Source: Phragmites australis (lineage: Eukaryota; Streptophyta; Magnoliopsida; Poales; Poaceae). From it: 64,000 bases of DNA. The stretch covers positions 26,703,501 through 26,767,500 of the forward strand of contig NC_084938.1 of assembly GCF_958298935.1 (NCBI RefSeq), read 5' to 3'. A model generated the notes under the pieces. That model saw only the letters and a list, made by a program, of their open reading frames with translations, did not search any database and was not told the origin of the DNA. Position 1 is the first letter of the stretch. Every line of letters begins with the position of its first letter. This document shows, piece after piece, positions 15,430 to 25,881 of this stretch. The position numbers were made by a program, and so were the translations under genes.

Positions 15430-18170
15430 GGAACTTTTTTGGAGACCTAAACCATAGCCTCCTCCTCCTCTACTGTCTACGTCGCAGAATTTTTTCAAAA
15501 CTTTTCATGACTATTTTAATAGTGTTTTGATTTTTAAGAGTATTGAAAAGGCGATATTTTTTAATTTTAAACCTGTTGTCTATTCCTAAGAGTTTAGATT
15601 TACAATTTTTCAAAATAAACACATGTATTTACAATTTTTGTATATATAAAAGTTTGGGCCGGGCTTTTATCTTCTTAACATTTGCCTAGAGAAGCCTGGC
15701 TCGAGAAAATCAAAAAGATTGGGGCACGTTCGATGAAAATGCGTCGCTTAAGAGTTGAAACTTCAAATTTTGACGCAAGTTAATTTGGATTCGTTGCAAG
15801 TAACGAGTGTCTGTTTCTCTATTGGTGTTGCTGTGTTCTATAACCAAGCTTGGATTGAGGAACTAATTAAAGTTCACGAGAGAATGTCAAAAGCCTAAAC
15901 AAAGTAATAAGATCAACCAATTTGTTGGGACAGAGGGTACATAATCTACATTACGGCACCCAACTATGATATGCATGACCGCATTAGACACGAACACAAA
16001 TTCTAGTAACTCTTGCGGATGCATGTCTTGTTAAAACTGTTTATTTGCGTTGAGATTTATGCTGAAAGAGTATGTGCAAAAGAAAATTTATAACATAGAT
16101 AAGAGAATCAACGAATATATAACTATATAAATATCATACGAAAGATATGTATGACCATAGATAAGTCGTAGTAAGGAGATGTGGAGTTGCATCCACTACA
16201 TGGTTTTTCGTTAGGCCGTCGGTATCAAATGCTTTTATGATCAAGTCCGGACTTGACGATCAATACTCATTGATCAAAAGATAGTGACTGTGACTAGCAC
16301 AGTACCACACACGATCCTATAATGTACTTGCGTTTTGCTTATTTAGTGAGAAAAAAATGGTACGCAATGATACCTTTGGTGGTACTAGCATGAATGGTGT
16401 TGCCCAATTTTGGGCCCAAAGAAAATGAGAATTACAACACATGTTTAATCTCGGTGGTGACTGGCAGGAATTTTAAATTTGTTTTACATTTTTTTTCACC
16501 ATCGAAAAGATCAAAATTTGTGAATATTTGTTGAAATTTTGGTCAATTTTCGTCATCTATTACGTGGGTCTCACATGTTAATAAAAAATTCCAAATTTAG
16601 ATATTTCATTTCTCTCTAAAATTTGTGAAATTTGTGAAATTTTAATAAAATTTTAATCCCTAATTACATGGTAAGTTGGTATGAAACATTCTCCACTTGG
16701 ACTCCGTCTATACAAGGATCTTTTCTCTTGGACTTCTTGGCCATTTGGCACTTGGTGGGCCCAATATTTCTTGCATTTTTTTAGCCGATGGACCCTAGAA
16801 GCAAACTGCCAGTAACCGCTGACAATTGACATGGAAATTTTTGGAGATCTAAAATATAGCATCCTCTACATCGCATAATTTTTTTTAGAATTTTTCATAA
16901 ATATTTCGATATTGTTTTGAATTTTAAGAGCATTGAATGTAATATTTTTATTTTTAAACTTGTTTTCCGTTGCTAGGAGTGTATATTTGTAATTTTTCAA
17001 AATAAACGTATATATTTATAATATTTTATATAAAAATAAAAAAAGTTTGGGCCAGGTTTTTATCTTCTTAACCTTTGATTAGAGAAGCCTGCTTCGAGAA
17101 AATCAAACAAATTGGGGGCTCATTCGATGAAAATGCATCAATTAAGGGTTCAAACTTCCAAATTTGTCGCAAGAGTTTATTTGGATTCGTTGCAAGTAAC
17201 GAGTTTCTGTTTCTCTACTGATGTTGCTGTATTCTATAACCAAGCTTGCATTGACAAACTAACTAAAGTTCACAAATCAGAGAGAATGTCAAAGCCTAAA
17301 CAAAGTAATAAGATCAACCTTTTAAAAAAATTGAGACAAAGACTTTTTCTTTATAAAATTGTGTTTGAGACAAGGACTTGATGGTTGGAGAGAGGGTATA
17401 TAATCCACATTAAAATGGAGAAAATGGCACCCAACTATGATACACATAACCGTATTGGACATGAACACAAAAATTCTATTAGCCGTTAGGGACGCATATC
17501 TTATCAGAAATAAAATATTTATTTATATTGAGACTCGTACTCAAATATGAGATAAAAAAAATATTATAAAATATGTAAGAGAATCAACACATGAACGAGT
17601 ATAGGTACATCGTGACTGTGTAAGGATGCGAAATTGCATTTCTAATATCGTTTTTCAGTAGGCAGTCGGTATCAAATGCCTTTATGATCAAACCCGGACT
17701 TGACGATCAAGACTCATTAATGAAAAGACAGTGACTGCGACTAGCACTAGTACCACACACGATCCTATAGTATACTTGCGTTTTGCTTATTTAGTGAGAA
17801 AAAATGGTACGCAATGGTACTTTGGGTGGTACTAGCATGAATGGTGTTGCCCAATTTTGGGGCCAAAAAAATTGAGAATTACAACAAATGCTTAATCTCT
17901 GTTTTTTTCTCTATGAAACACTTGTTTGATCCTGGCTATTGTTCTTGGTTTATGGCCAAGCAAGCCGAAAATAAAATTTATTAATCTACTTTTAGAGTTT
18001 AGGGGTAAGGATATTTCGCGACGGATCAAGTTGATCTGAACATACTTTTCTTGGCCTTCTAGGCCATTTGACACATGGTGGACCCAATATTCTGGCATTT
18101 TTTGAGCCAGTGGGCCCAAGAAGCAAGCTGTCGAACCCCAGACCGAGTCACCGTTGACAATTGACTTTGT
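15430..18170. repeat. Tandem duplication with units of about 1.4 kb
   Basis: Unit 1 (about 15437-16840) and unit 2 (about 16841-18165) align in the same order over most of their length. Both start GGAGA(C/T)CTAAA.(C/T)ATAGC and share GTTTGGGCC(G/A)GG(C/T)TTTTATC, TTTGGATTCGTTGCAAGTAA, GTACCACACACGATCCTATA and GACAATTGAC. Unit 2 has several indels and an expanded insert near 18120-18150. Open frames inside are short and not shared, so this is non-coding. It fills most of the spacer between the RPL17 promoter and EXO70. Confidence 0.85.
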
Positions 18171-19374
18171 AAAAAAAATTATACAATGGCCATTGACCAG
18201 GGTTCACCGGGGCCGTCGCTGAGCCGTGGATTAGGAAATCGACGGCTCAGAATGCTAACTATGAAAACCACAGGAACAATTGCTTGAAACAAATTGCCTT
18301 GGCCATGTCTGTTCAGCACACAGAGCAAAACCGATCAAGTTTACCAAAGGAAGCAGCTATAGATTACCAAGCACAGGCTCTTGCAAGTTCGAAAAAGACG
18401 GTACAAAATTCTTGCATCGGCGAGAGCAAAATGGTCTAAATGTAGACATTTTTAGCGCTTGTACTTCGGAAAATTTTGTCGCATAAAGTAGCGGGACAAT
18501 TTCTAAGAAAATATCTCAAGAACGGAAAGGTTTATTCTAAATTTTCACAGGATAGGTAGCATCGGGTGTATTCTAAATTTCTAAGCCCACAAGTCTGCAT
18601 GCTCCAAATCCTATGAAGTTGCTATGAGATTTCCACATCCTACAAACCTGTTCTGCAGCCTGCAGCCGTCGACATCTGCTCGTGGAACCTAGCTTCATAC
18701 GAATCTACTAGAGTACTTATCTGTCGAACTTGTTCAGCAACCGCCTACGTCTAAACGTCAACTAGCTAAAAGTTTATATGTTATAATAAAAATATAAATA
18801 TTACATATGATAACATTAAATATAAATTTAAGATATAGAAATGTGAATATATTATGAGAGTACCGCTAAATGAATACGTTAGAAGCGATATCGCAGTTTG
18901 ATTTCATATATAATCTAAAACATTAGGAAGTGATTATCCACTAAATTCTCTACTATTTTTTTATTTATTTTTATTAGTAAAATAAATATTATATCCGTAG
19001 CCGATAACGAGACAGAAAATCAACCGAAATATGATGAACGGTAAAAATGAATAAATTTTTAATTTTTAATTTTTTTATTAAATATAAAAAAGTAGAGAAA
19101 ATAATCCATAAAATAACTCATATTTTATATAGGACCGATAAACCCAATTTTTTTAAAAAAATAGGCCGTATGATTCATTCATCTGTACGACTTTGTCCAA
19201 TAGATATGACAAGTGCCAGTGCGTTCATTTGACACGGTCTTAAGCATCCAATTTGATCTTTGTTTTTTTAGAAGGTAAGTACAAATTGTGCTAAGATAGT
19301 TAAATAAATTGGCGTTTCAATCGCTGCGAGGACCAAGAAAGACTGCTCCTTTTGTTCCCACGAAGGCTGCAACC
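18171..19374. other. AT-rich spacer upstream of EXO70
   Basis: No gene is supported. About 18760-19080 is very AT-rich, with MITE-like runs of TATAAATAT type. Bases 19309-19374 stay open in frame with EXO70 but contain no ATG, so they are read as 5' leader. No clear TATA box could be singled out. Confidence 0.55.
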
Positions 19375-21156
19375 ATGGCGAGCGCGTCGTCCTCGTCGCC
19401 ACCGGCGGCGACGGACGCTGGGCAGGAGAGGGTCATGGCCGCCGCGAAGCACATCGTGAAGAGCATGGCTGTGTCCAAGAACGCCGCCGACGACATGATT
19501 CGCTTCTTGGCTACCTACAACTCCCGCCTGCTCCCCCTCTCGTCTCCAGAGGACGGCGAGGAGGCGTCTGGCCGCGGCTATGACGAGGAGGAGGAGGAAC
19601 TGATCGCCTCCGCGGTGGATGTCATCCGCAGGTGCAACTCGTCGTCGTCGTCGTCGTCCGGCATGACCGACTACTTGTACGCCGTCGACGACGCCATCGC
19701 AGCGGCGCCTCACTCTGCCCGCGCCGCCGCTGCCGTGCACGCCGCCATGCCGCGCCTGGAGGAGGAGGTGCGCTCCTTGCTCTGCTCCTCTTTGCGGCGC
19801 CTCTCTCTGCCGTCGGACGACGTCGACGACTCGACGCCGTACGCGTCGCCGCGCCACGGCGCGCTCTCCCCGCAAGCTGCCGCATCCATCCGCGGCTTCG
19901 CGAACCGCATGTTGCATGCTGGGTACGGCCCGGAGCTAGCGCAGGTCTACGTCGCTGTCCGCCGCAACGCGCTCGCGGAGTCCGTGGCGCACCTCGGCGT
20001 CGAGACCGTCGCTATCGAGGAGGTGCTCAAGATGGAGTGGCCGGTCCTCGACCAGATGATGCGGCGGTGGAGCCACGCCGTCAGGGTCGTGGTCAGGACC
20101 CTCCTGGCCGGCGAGCTCTGGCTCTGCGACGAAGTCTTCGAGTCGGACGAGGAGCTCGGCCACGAGTGCTTCGCCGACGTCGCCAGGGGCTGCGTCCTGC
20201 AGCTGCTCGGCTTCGCGGACGCGGTCGCCATGTCAGCGCGCGCCGTCGAGAAACTTTTCCGCACGCTCGGCATGTACGAGGCGCTCACCGACGTCCAGCA
20301 AGAACTGAAAGCCCTCTTCGCCGGAGGCGCCGCGCGCGAGTTCATCGCGGGCGAGGTATCGAGCGCCGTTGCGCTGCTGGGCTCCACCGTGTGTCACACC
20401 ATCGAGGAGTTCAGCCACGCCATCCACGGAGAGGCGTCACGGAGGCCCGTGAACGGTGGAGAGATCCACCCCATGGCCCGCTACGTGCTCAACTACTGTG
20501 GCCTCCTCGCCGACTGCCGCAGCACTCTGGACACGATTCTCGGCGACGGCGGCCTCGATGACACCGTCGAAGCCTCCACTGACGGCGCCGCAGCCCCGAC
20601 GCCGTCCGCGCGCTGCATGCGCGAGCTGCTCACGCTCCTCCTGCGCAAGATCGATGACAAGTCCCGACTGTACGACGACGCCGGGCTGCAGAACATCTTC
20701 CTCATGAACAACCTCTACTACGTGGTGCAGAAGGTGATGGAGTCCCCTCCGCTCCGCGAGCTCCTCGGCGACGACTGGCTCCGCCGGCACCGCGGCCAGA
20801 TCCGGCAGTACGAGGCCGGCTACCTCCGCGCGTCCTGGATCGCCGTTCTATCCCTACTTCGCGACGACGGCGGGCCGGCGAACACGTCGGCGGCGCAGAA
20901 GGCGCTCAGGGACAAGGCGAGGAGCTTCAACGCCGCGTTCGAGGAGCTGTACCGGACCCAGACGGCTTGGAAGGTGTCCCACCCCCAGCTCCGGGAGGAG
21001 CTGCGCATCGCCGTGTCGGAGCGGGTCATCCCGGCGTACCGGCCGTTCCTCGGCCGGGCGAGCCGTCTCCCGGCGAGGCACGTCAAGTACAGCCTCGAGG
21101 ATCTCGAGAACTACATGCTGGATTTCTTCGAAGGCGTGCAGAAGTTCGTCAGGTGA
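19375..21156 (+). CDS. Exocyst complex subunit EXO70 family protein, intronless
   Basis: EXO70 proteins bind PI(4,5)P2 and the rest of the exocyst to tether secretory vesicles at the plasma membrane; grasses carry many intronless paralogs, some acting in immunity and cell-wall delivery. The frame gives 593 residues from the ATG at 19375 (context aaccATGGCG), a usual EXO70 length. N-terminal motif: ERVMAAAKHIVKSMAVSKNA, like the EXO70F/E groups. A seven-serine run at about residues 89-95 is encoded by a TCG repeat, followed by the rod-like domain (EEVLKMEWPVLDQMMRRW, GECFADVARG-like block, IFLMNNLYYVVQKV). The C-terminus, YSLEDLENYMLDFFEG, is typical of the membrane-binding end. The lipid-contact residues cannot be confirmed by eye. 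Subgroup assignment is tentative. GC content is very high, typical of intronless grass genes. Confidence 0.93.
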   Translation: MASASSSSPPAATDAGQERVMAAAKHIVKSMAVSKNAADDMIRFLATYNSRLLPLSSPEDGEEASGRGYDEEEEELIASAVDVIRRCNSSSSSSSGMTDYLYAVDDAIAAAPHSARAAAAVHAAMPRLEEEVRSLLCSSLRRLSLPSDDVDDSTPYASPRHGALSPQAAASIRGFANRMLHAGYGPELAQVYVAVRRNALAESVAHLGVETVAIEEVLKMEWPVLDQMMRRWSHAVRVVVRTLLAGELWLCDEVFESDEELGHECFADVARGCVLQLLGFADAVAMSARAVEKLFRTLGMYEALTDVQQELKALFAGGAAREFIAGEVSSAVALLGSTVCHTIEEFSHAIHGEASRRPVNGGEIHPMARYVLNYCGLLADCRSTLDTILGDGGLDDTVEASTDGAAAPTPSARCMRELLTLLLRKIDDKSRLYDDAGLQNIFLMNNLYYVVQKVMESPPLRELLGDDWLRRHRGQIRQYEAGYLRASWIAVLSLLRDDGGPANTSAAQKALRDKARSFNAAFEELYRTQTAWKVSHPQLREELRIAVSERVIPAYRPFLGRASRLPARHVKYSLEDLENYMLDFFEGVQKFVR

Positions 21157-21559
21157 TCACCAGAAGAGAGAGGATCATCCGTCAGGATCAGGTCATGCGT
21201 GCATTGTGATCCTTGCATAGTTTCTTTTTGATTCCATAGCTGTTGATTCTTCCTCTCTTGTAGGTTTCTTGTGTTTCATATTCACATAAATCAAGCCACA
21301 GCTCACATATGTAAATATACGCTAAGGAGTGTATATATCGTACTTTCTCTTTGATCTTCGAGTGTCAAATTATTCAGTGAGCAGTCATGGCCAGCATGAG
21401 GAGCAATCGCCCTTACCTCCACGCGCAATCGAATTGATAGCTTTGGCACTAGCAAAAATGGCTTCACTTGTGTTGTGCCTCTGTTCTTTAGTGATGCTTG
21501 TGTGCTCAACAATGTCGACCTTCTTAGCACCGCTCTGCCCTTCAGACGCAAAGGGATAG

Positions 21560-23245
21560 GTGACCCCTTAAGAGGAGTAAATTGAGAGTAAATTAGGATA
21601 TTTAGAATTTATTTGACTCTAAAAATTATATAAGATAAAATTATATTTATTTCTATCTAAATATACTTTAAATTTATCTAGTAAGTCTACTCTACCAATC
21701 AAAATGCTTGTAATCTATCTAAAAAGATAAATTAAAAAATATAAATACGAAAATATAAATAAGTTAGAGCGATTAAACTCGGCACAAGAGATTTTTATCT
21801 CATGGTATCGATAGCATGAATGACACCTTAATCCACGTTGGAGCTCTATAAAAAATATGCACCCGGTCGGTATCCAGTCACGGCTCTTAAGCCACAAGTT
21901 ACAAAGACAGGTCTTCACCTGGATCAGCCACCAAGCCACCAAGACAAGATCTCACCACTAGTGTCTCTTTCGGTTTCTTGCTATTGTGATCACTTCGGAG
22001 CTTGAGCCACTAAGGGTAAGGGTCTTCGCATCCTTGTACACGCTTCTCGTCGCCGCTCTACACCAAGTCGGGGGGTCAACAAGCTTATCGAAGTCACCAA
22101 GACTTCAATGTGTCGACGTACCACTTGGTACAAAGTTAGATCACTCATTGATCCACTCTCTAGGTAGCAACCACGTAGCAACACTCTCTTTAGACATATA
22201 AGTACTAATAACTCACTAATCTTGTGCTTAATCGCTTTGGATAATCACATTAAGCATTTTGATGGTTTGGATGTCTTCTTAGGTGTGTATGAGCTTCCTC
22301 TAGACTCCAGCAGCATGTCACATTTTTAAATGACTAAGTGGAAGGGGTATTTATAGCCTCAAACCCGTGCACTAGCTATTAACCCAACGGCTCAGAAAAG
22401 TTGTTAACACCGGATGATCTGGTGAAAATAATAGTAGTAACACTGGATTATCCGGTGAGTACACTCTCATAATTAGTCGTTGGAACCTCACTCAAGGCTC
22501 TGTGAATATTAGACACTCCGGTGTATATTTCATCTCCATCACTGAACTATCTGGTGAGTTATCATGAACCATCCGAGCCAACTGCATCCTCTCTGTGTAA
22601 GTTTCTCGGGTGTTAGCATCCGGTGCTCATCACTTCATCACCGGACTATCCGATGCCTTAAACTTTGTTATGCCTCTTTGTACTATTTATTATTCGGTGT
22701 AGTCTTGCTTCATCACTGAGCCTTTCGGAGTGTTGATCTTCGATCTTCCACGGCTGTAACCTTCTTTGGTGGAAATTCTCCGATATGTATCTTCCTCTAA
22801 TCACCGAACTATCCGGTGGGTTGTTTCATTCTGCCTTCTGGACAAAAATACTCTGATGTTGTCATGCTTTGATCACCGGACTATCTGGTGAGGTTTAGCC
22901 TTAATTCTCCAGCACGACACCCTTCTTTGGAAGAATTACTCCGGTAAGCACATTTGCTAATCACCAGACCTTCCGGTAAGGTCTTCAGACCTCTATCCCC
23001 TTTTGTCAAATATGTTTCGATGAGTTCAACACCTAAAGCACCAGACTATCCGGTGAGGCAAATCTTCATGGGACTTCTCCAATTCAATTCAATTTTGTCC
23101 CAGCTACGATGACTTCTTTAGGTATTACATCCATAAGACTTATTAATATATATTCTTGATAAACATATTAGTCTTATTGCTATGTTACTATTAATCACTA
23201 AAATTATAATTATAATCTAATAGGATAATTTTCACTACAGCATCA
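21560..23245. repeat. Interspersed repeat with an array of degenerate CCGG-core palindromes
   Basis: After an AT-rich stretch (21600-21740), a long non-coding repeat runs from about 21780. From about 22405 to 23060 it contains roughly ten copies of a short palindrome of the form CACCGGACTATCCGGTG, many with one or two mismatches, spaced about 50-110 bases. Clear copies lie near 22410, 22452, 22548, 22643, 22803, 22873, 22961 and 23041. No protein frame. Similar palindrome-rich sequence is familiar in grass repeats, but I cannot name the family. Confidence 0.6.
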
Positions 23246-25881
23246 AAGAATTAGGTCCTGAGAGTCCTTGAGGTTTTACAATTCAGAAGCGTAACAGGGT
23301 TCGCAGACCTTGCTGGGCGTCAGTATGAGCTCAGGCAGTGGCGGAGGCAGATGAAACAAGTAGAGGCTGCTCTTCTCTTCCTCCTCCTCCATCTCATCTC
23401 CCTCTTTTTCCACTTCTTCTCCTGTAAGAGAGAGAGAGAGAGTCTTGAGGGGCTCCTAATATCCACTCCTGAGCTCAGGTTTCGTTTGGTTCAATGGCAG
23501 AGAATGTTCTAGAGAAAATGCAGAGTATCAGCAGCTACTAATGTCCATTGTCAAAGACGGTGACATGATATGGCAGATGCTGTGAACTCATCGGATTTCG
23601 AAGCTAGTTGTTACCTTGATATCTTCTGATTCCATATCCAAGCAGTGCTAAAACGGCAAGACATGACCAACGCTTTAGAGAGCCTTCCAGCGAACTTTTT
23701 TATTTTTATTATATACCCGTGCGTTATAACGAGAGCAAAAATATTTCACAAATTAATATAATTGATTGGGTAAAGTAATGCACACCACACAATCAACCAG
23801 TAGGCACATCTTCTTGCTAGATGTTTTTAGTTATGAACCAGAAAATGAGGTCATTTACATATATGACTTATGCATTTCTAAGAGAACAAGCAAGCCTAGC
23901 CAGCTATGCTTTACTTTCCATACTGAGGTATTTCTCTACTACTACATGTATTAGCGCACTTACCACTTTAGTCTGCAAGATATTGTGTCAAGATGCTAAT
24001 CCATCATTACACACAGGAACAAGTAGTACCGAAAGTGCATCATACAAAATTAGTACCTTATCAATGCGAATAGCCAAATGTTTGTGCCTTGCAATGGAAA
24101 TAAAAAAATTATGGCCAATGATTTCCATGTTCGTACATGCTTGCTGTTCGAACATCTCCATGGCTAGACGACGGCAAAAACAGCACCTGCATAACTTGGC
24201 AGTCATATATCTTAAGCTAAGGCATGGGTCACTAAATCAGTAAGAGTGACGGAAAGACATAAGAAATGAAGATTTAGGAGAGAGACAACTTTGGCAAGTG
24301 TGACAATATTTCAGAGGGAAAAAACATCAGGAGCCCTAGAACGCAATAATCATTAAGTCTTGAAAATGGCAATAATGGGCAAGCCTAATACTAGAAAAAT
24401 GTCTAATAAGATGTACTACAAAGAAATATTGGCAAGTGAGATGTGTAAAATATTATAAATAGAGTTTAATTACAATTAGAGGAACATCGTTCTTCATGTC
24501 AACACAGTGAAATTAAATGGACTAAATACATATAATCCAAAATCTAATAATATAGTAAGAGAATACACTAATGCTTAGAAGGAGACAAATTGAAAGGCAT
24601 TCCAATTAAGAAGTGGATGTTATCTCATCGTACTATATTAACTCATATCTGAAAGCAATTCCTAACATAAGCTTTATCCAGCTAGTCATTATTTAAATGT
24701 TTCACATCGCTATGCAAATATGATATTTTCAATTAAGAAGTGGACCTTATCTCTTCTTGCCATGCACCATGAAATGGTAAATATTTTCATGAAAACCAAA
24801 GTGTGAGTATAATATGCCGCTAAAGAAGACATGAACTGGATTGGTATCTTTTCAGTGTGTATTTTGTCTTAGCCATGCTCATATCCATTTGAAGTCCGAA
24901 TTGACATACATGTGCACACATGCATGAGACAAATTAGCAATTTAAGGTAAATCATACTCCCTCTGTTCGGTTTTACAGGCGTATTTTGTTTGGGCACTTG
25001 AACCAATAAGTTGGTTAAACTGACTAAATTTCCCTCATTTATTCTCTTAAGTACTCGTTAGTTTTGTCCTCTTTTTCTGCATACTGACCTCATCCACCAA
25101 TACGAATACATATGCATGCATGCAAACCAACACAAGATTGTCTCGCAAGTGTTGGGCATGGTGCCTATAAGATTGTCTCTTTAAAAAAAAACCGGTAGTA
25201 GGAGTAGTACAAGATTGTCAAATCATACTCAACTACTCAAGCAATTAATTACAGAATCTGATGTATTTTGGTACTACCTGATAGACAGGAGTAATAAAGT
25301 ATCACCATCCTCAGTGACAGAAGTTCCTAAATTCTTGTGGCAAAAGTCTGAAACACACGGACATTTATAAAAAATGGAAGGAGAAAAATAGGCATTGATC
25401 GTGAAGAAGATGCAGAGAAAATTTACAAACCAATCAGCATCGTGTGGCTATGCTGAACAAGCCCTGAAGACCCCAGCCTTTTGGGTTTTCCTGACAACAT
25501 CGCTGATGTTGCGTTGGGCGCCAAGAGCAGAACCACCAGCCGAGCTTCGCCCGTGCAATTGGAATCTCACGACGTCAGTCCTTGTCAGCACGGGGGTGCT
25601 CTTATCGGCAGCCTTCTCCTCCGATGGCATGGCGTACATGTCTTCGGCAAAGATGGATAATGGTGAGAGGGGAGCACGGTTCCACCAGATGACCATTGGC
25701 GGCGACCAAGCGGTGGCAAAACCCTGTCGTGACCTGATTGGTATCACTGGAACCGAGATGAACGGATCATACAGATTGCATCTAAAATTGAGAGCGGAGA
25801 GGGCCAGCTTCAACGCGTACTTGTGCAGGACATGGCCGATGGCGAGGCCGGTCGCCGACGCATGCAGGGAGGGAAGCGGAG
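23246..25881. other. Gene-poor region with repeat fragments
   Basis: No gene is convincing. A GA microsatellite lies at about 23427-23444. About 23705-23735 has ATATACCCGTGCGTTATAAC, a widespread grass repeat motif. The rest to 24950 is AT-rich single-copy-looking sequence. At 25395-25913 an open frame of 172 codons overlaps a 121-codon frame on the other strand; neither resembles a family I know. Confidence 0.5.
24957..25215. mobile_element. Probable Stowaway-type MITE
   Basis: It begins TACTCCCTCTGTTCGG followed by TTTTACAGGCGTATTTTG, which is close to the CTCCCTCCGT terminal motif of Stowaway/Mariner MITEs. It ends near 25215 in GGTAGTAGGAGTAGTA, roughly complementary, with flanking TA. 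It is short and non-coding. Confidence 0.5.

Noticed and set aside
19632..20561. 309-codon plus frame and several minus frames within EXO70
   Set aside because: They lie fully inside the EXO70 coding frame and are low-complexity Arg/Pro/Ala shadows.
22405..23060. CRISPR-like spaced repeats
   Set aside because: The repeats are short, degenerate palindromes with irregular spacing in a plant genome; there are no conserved direct repeats, leader or cas genes.
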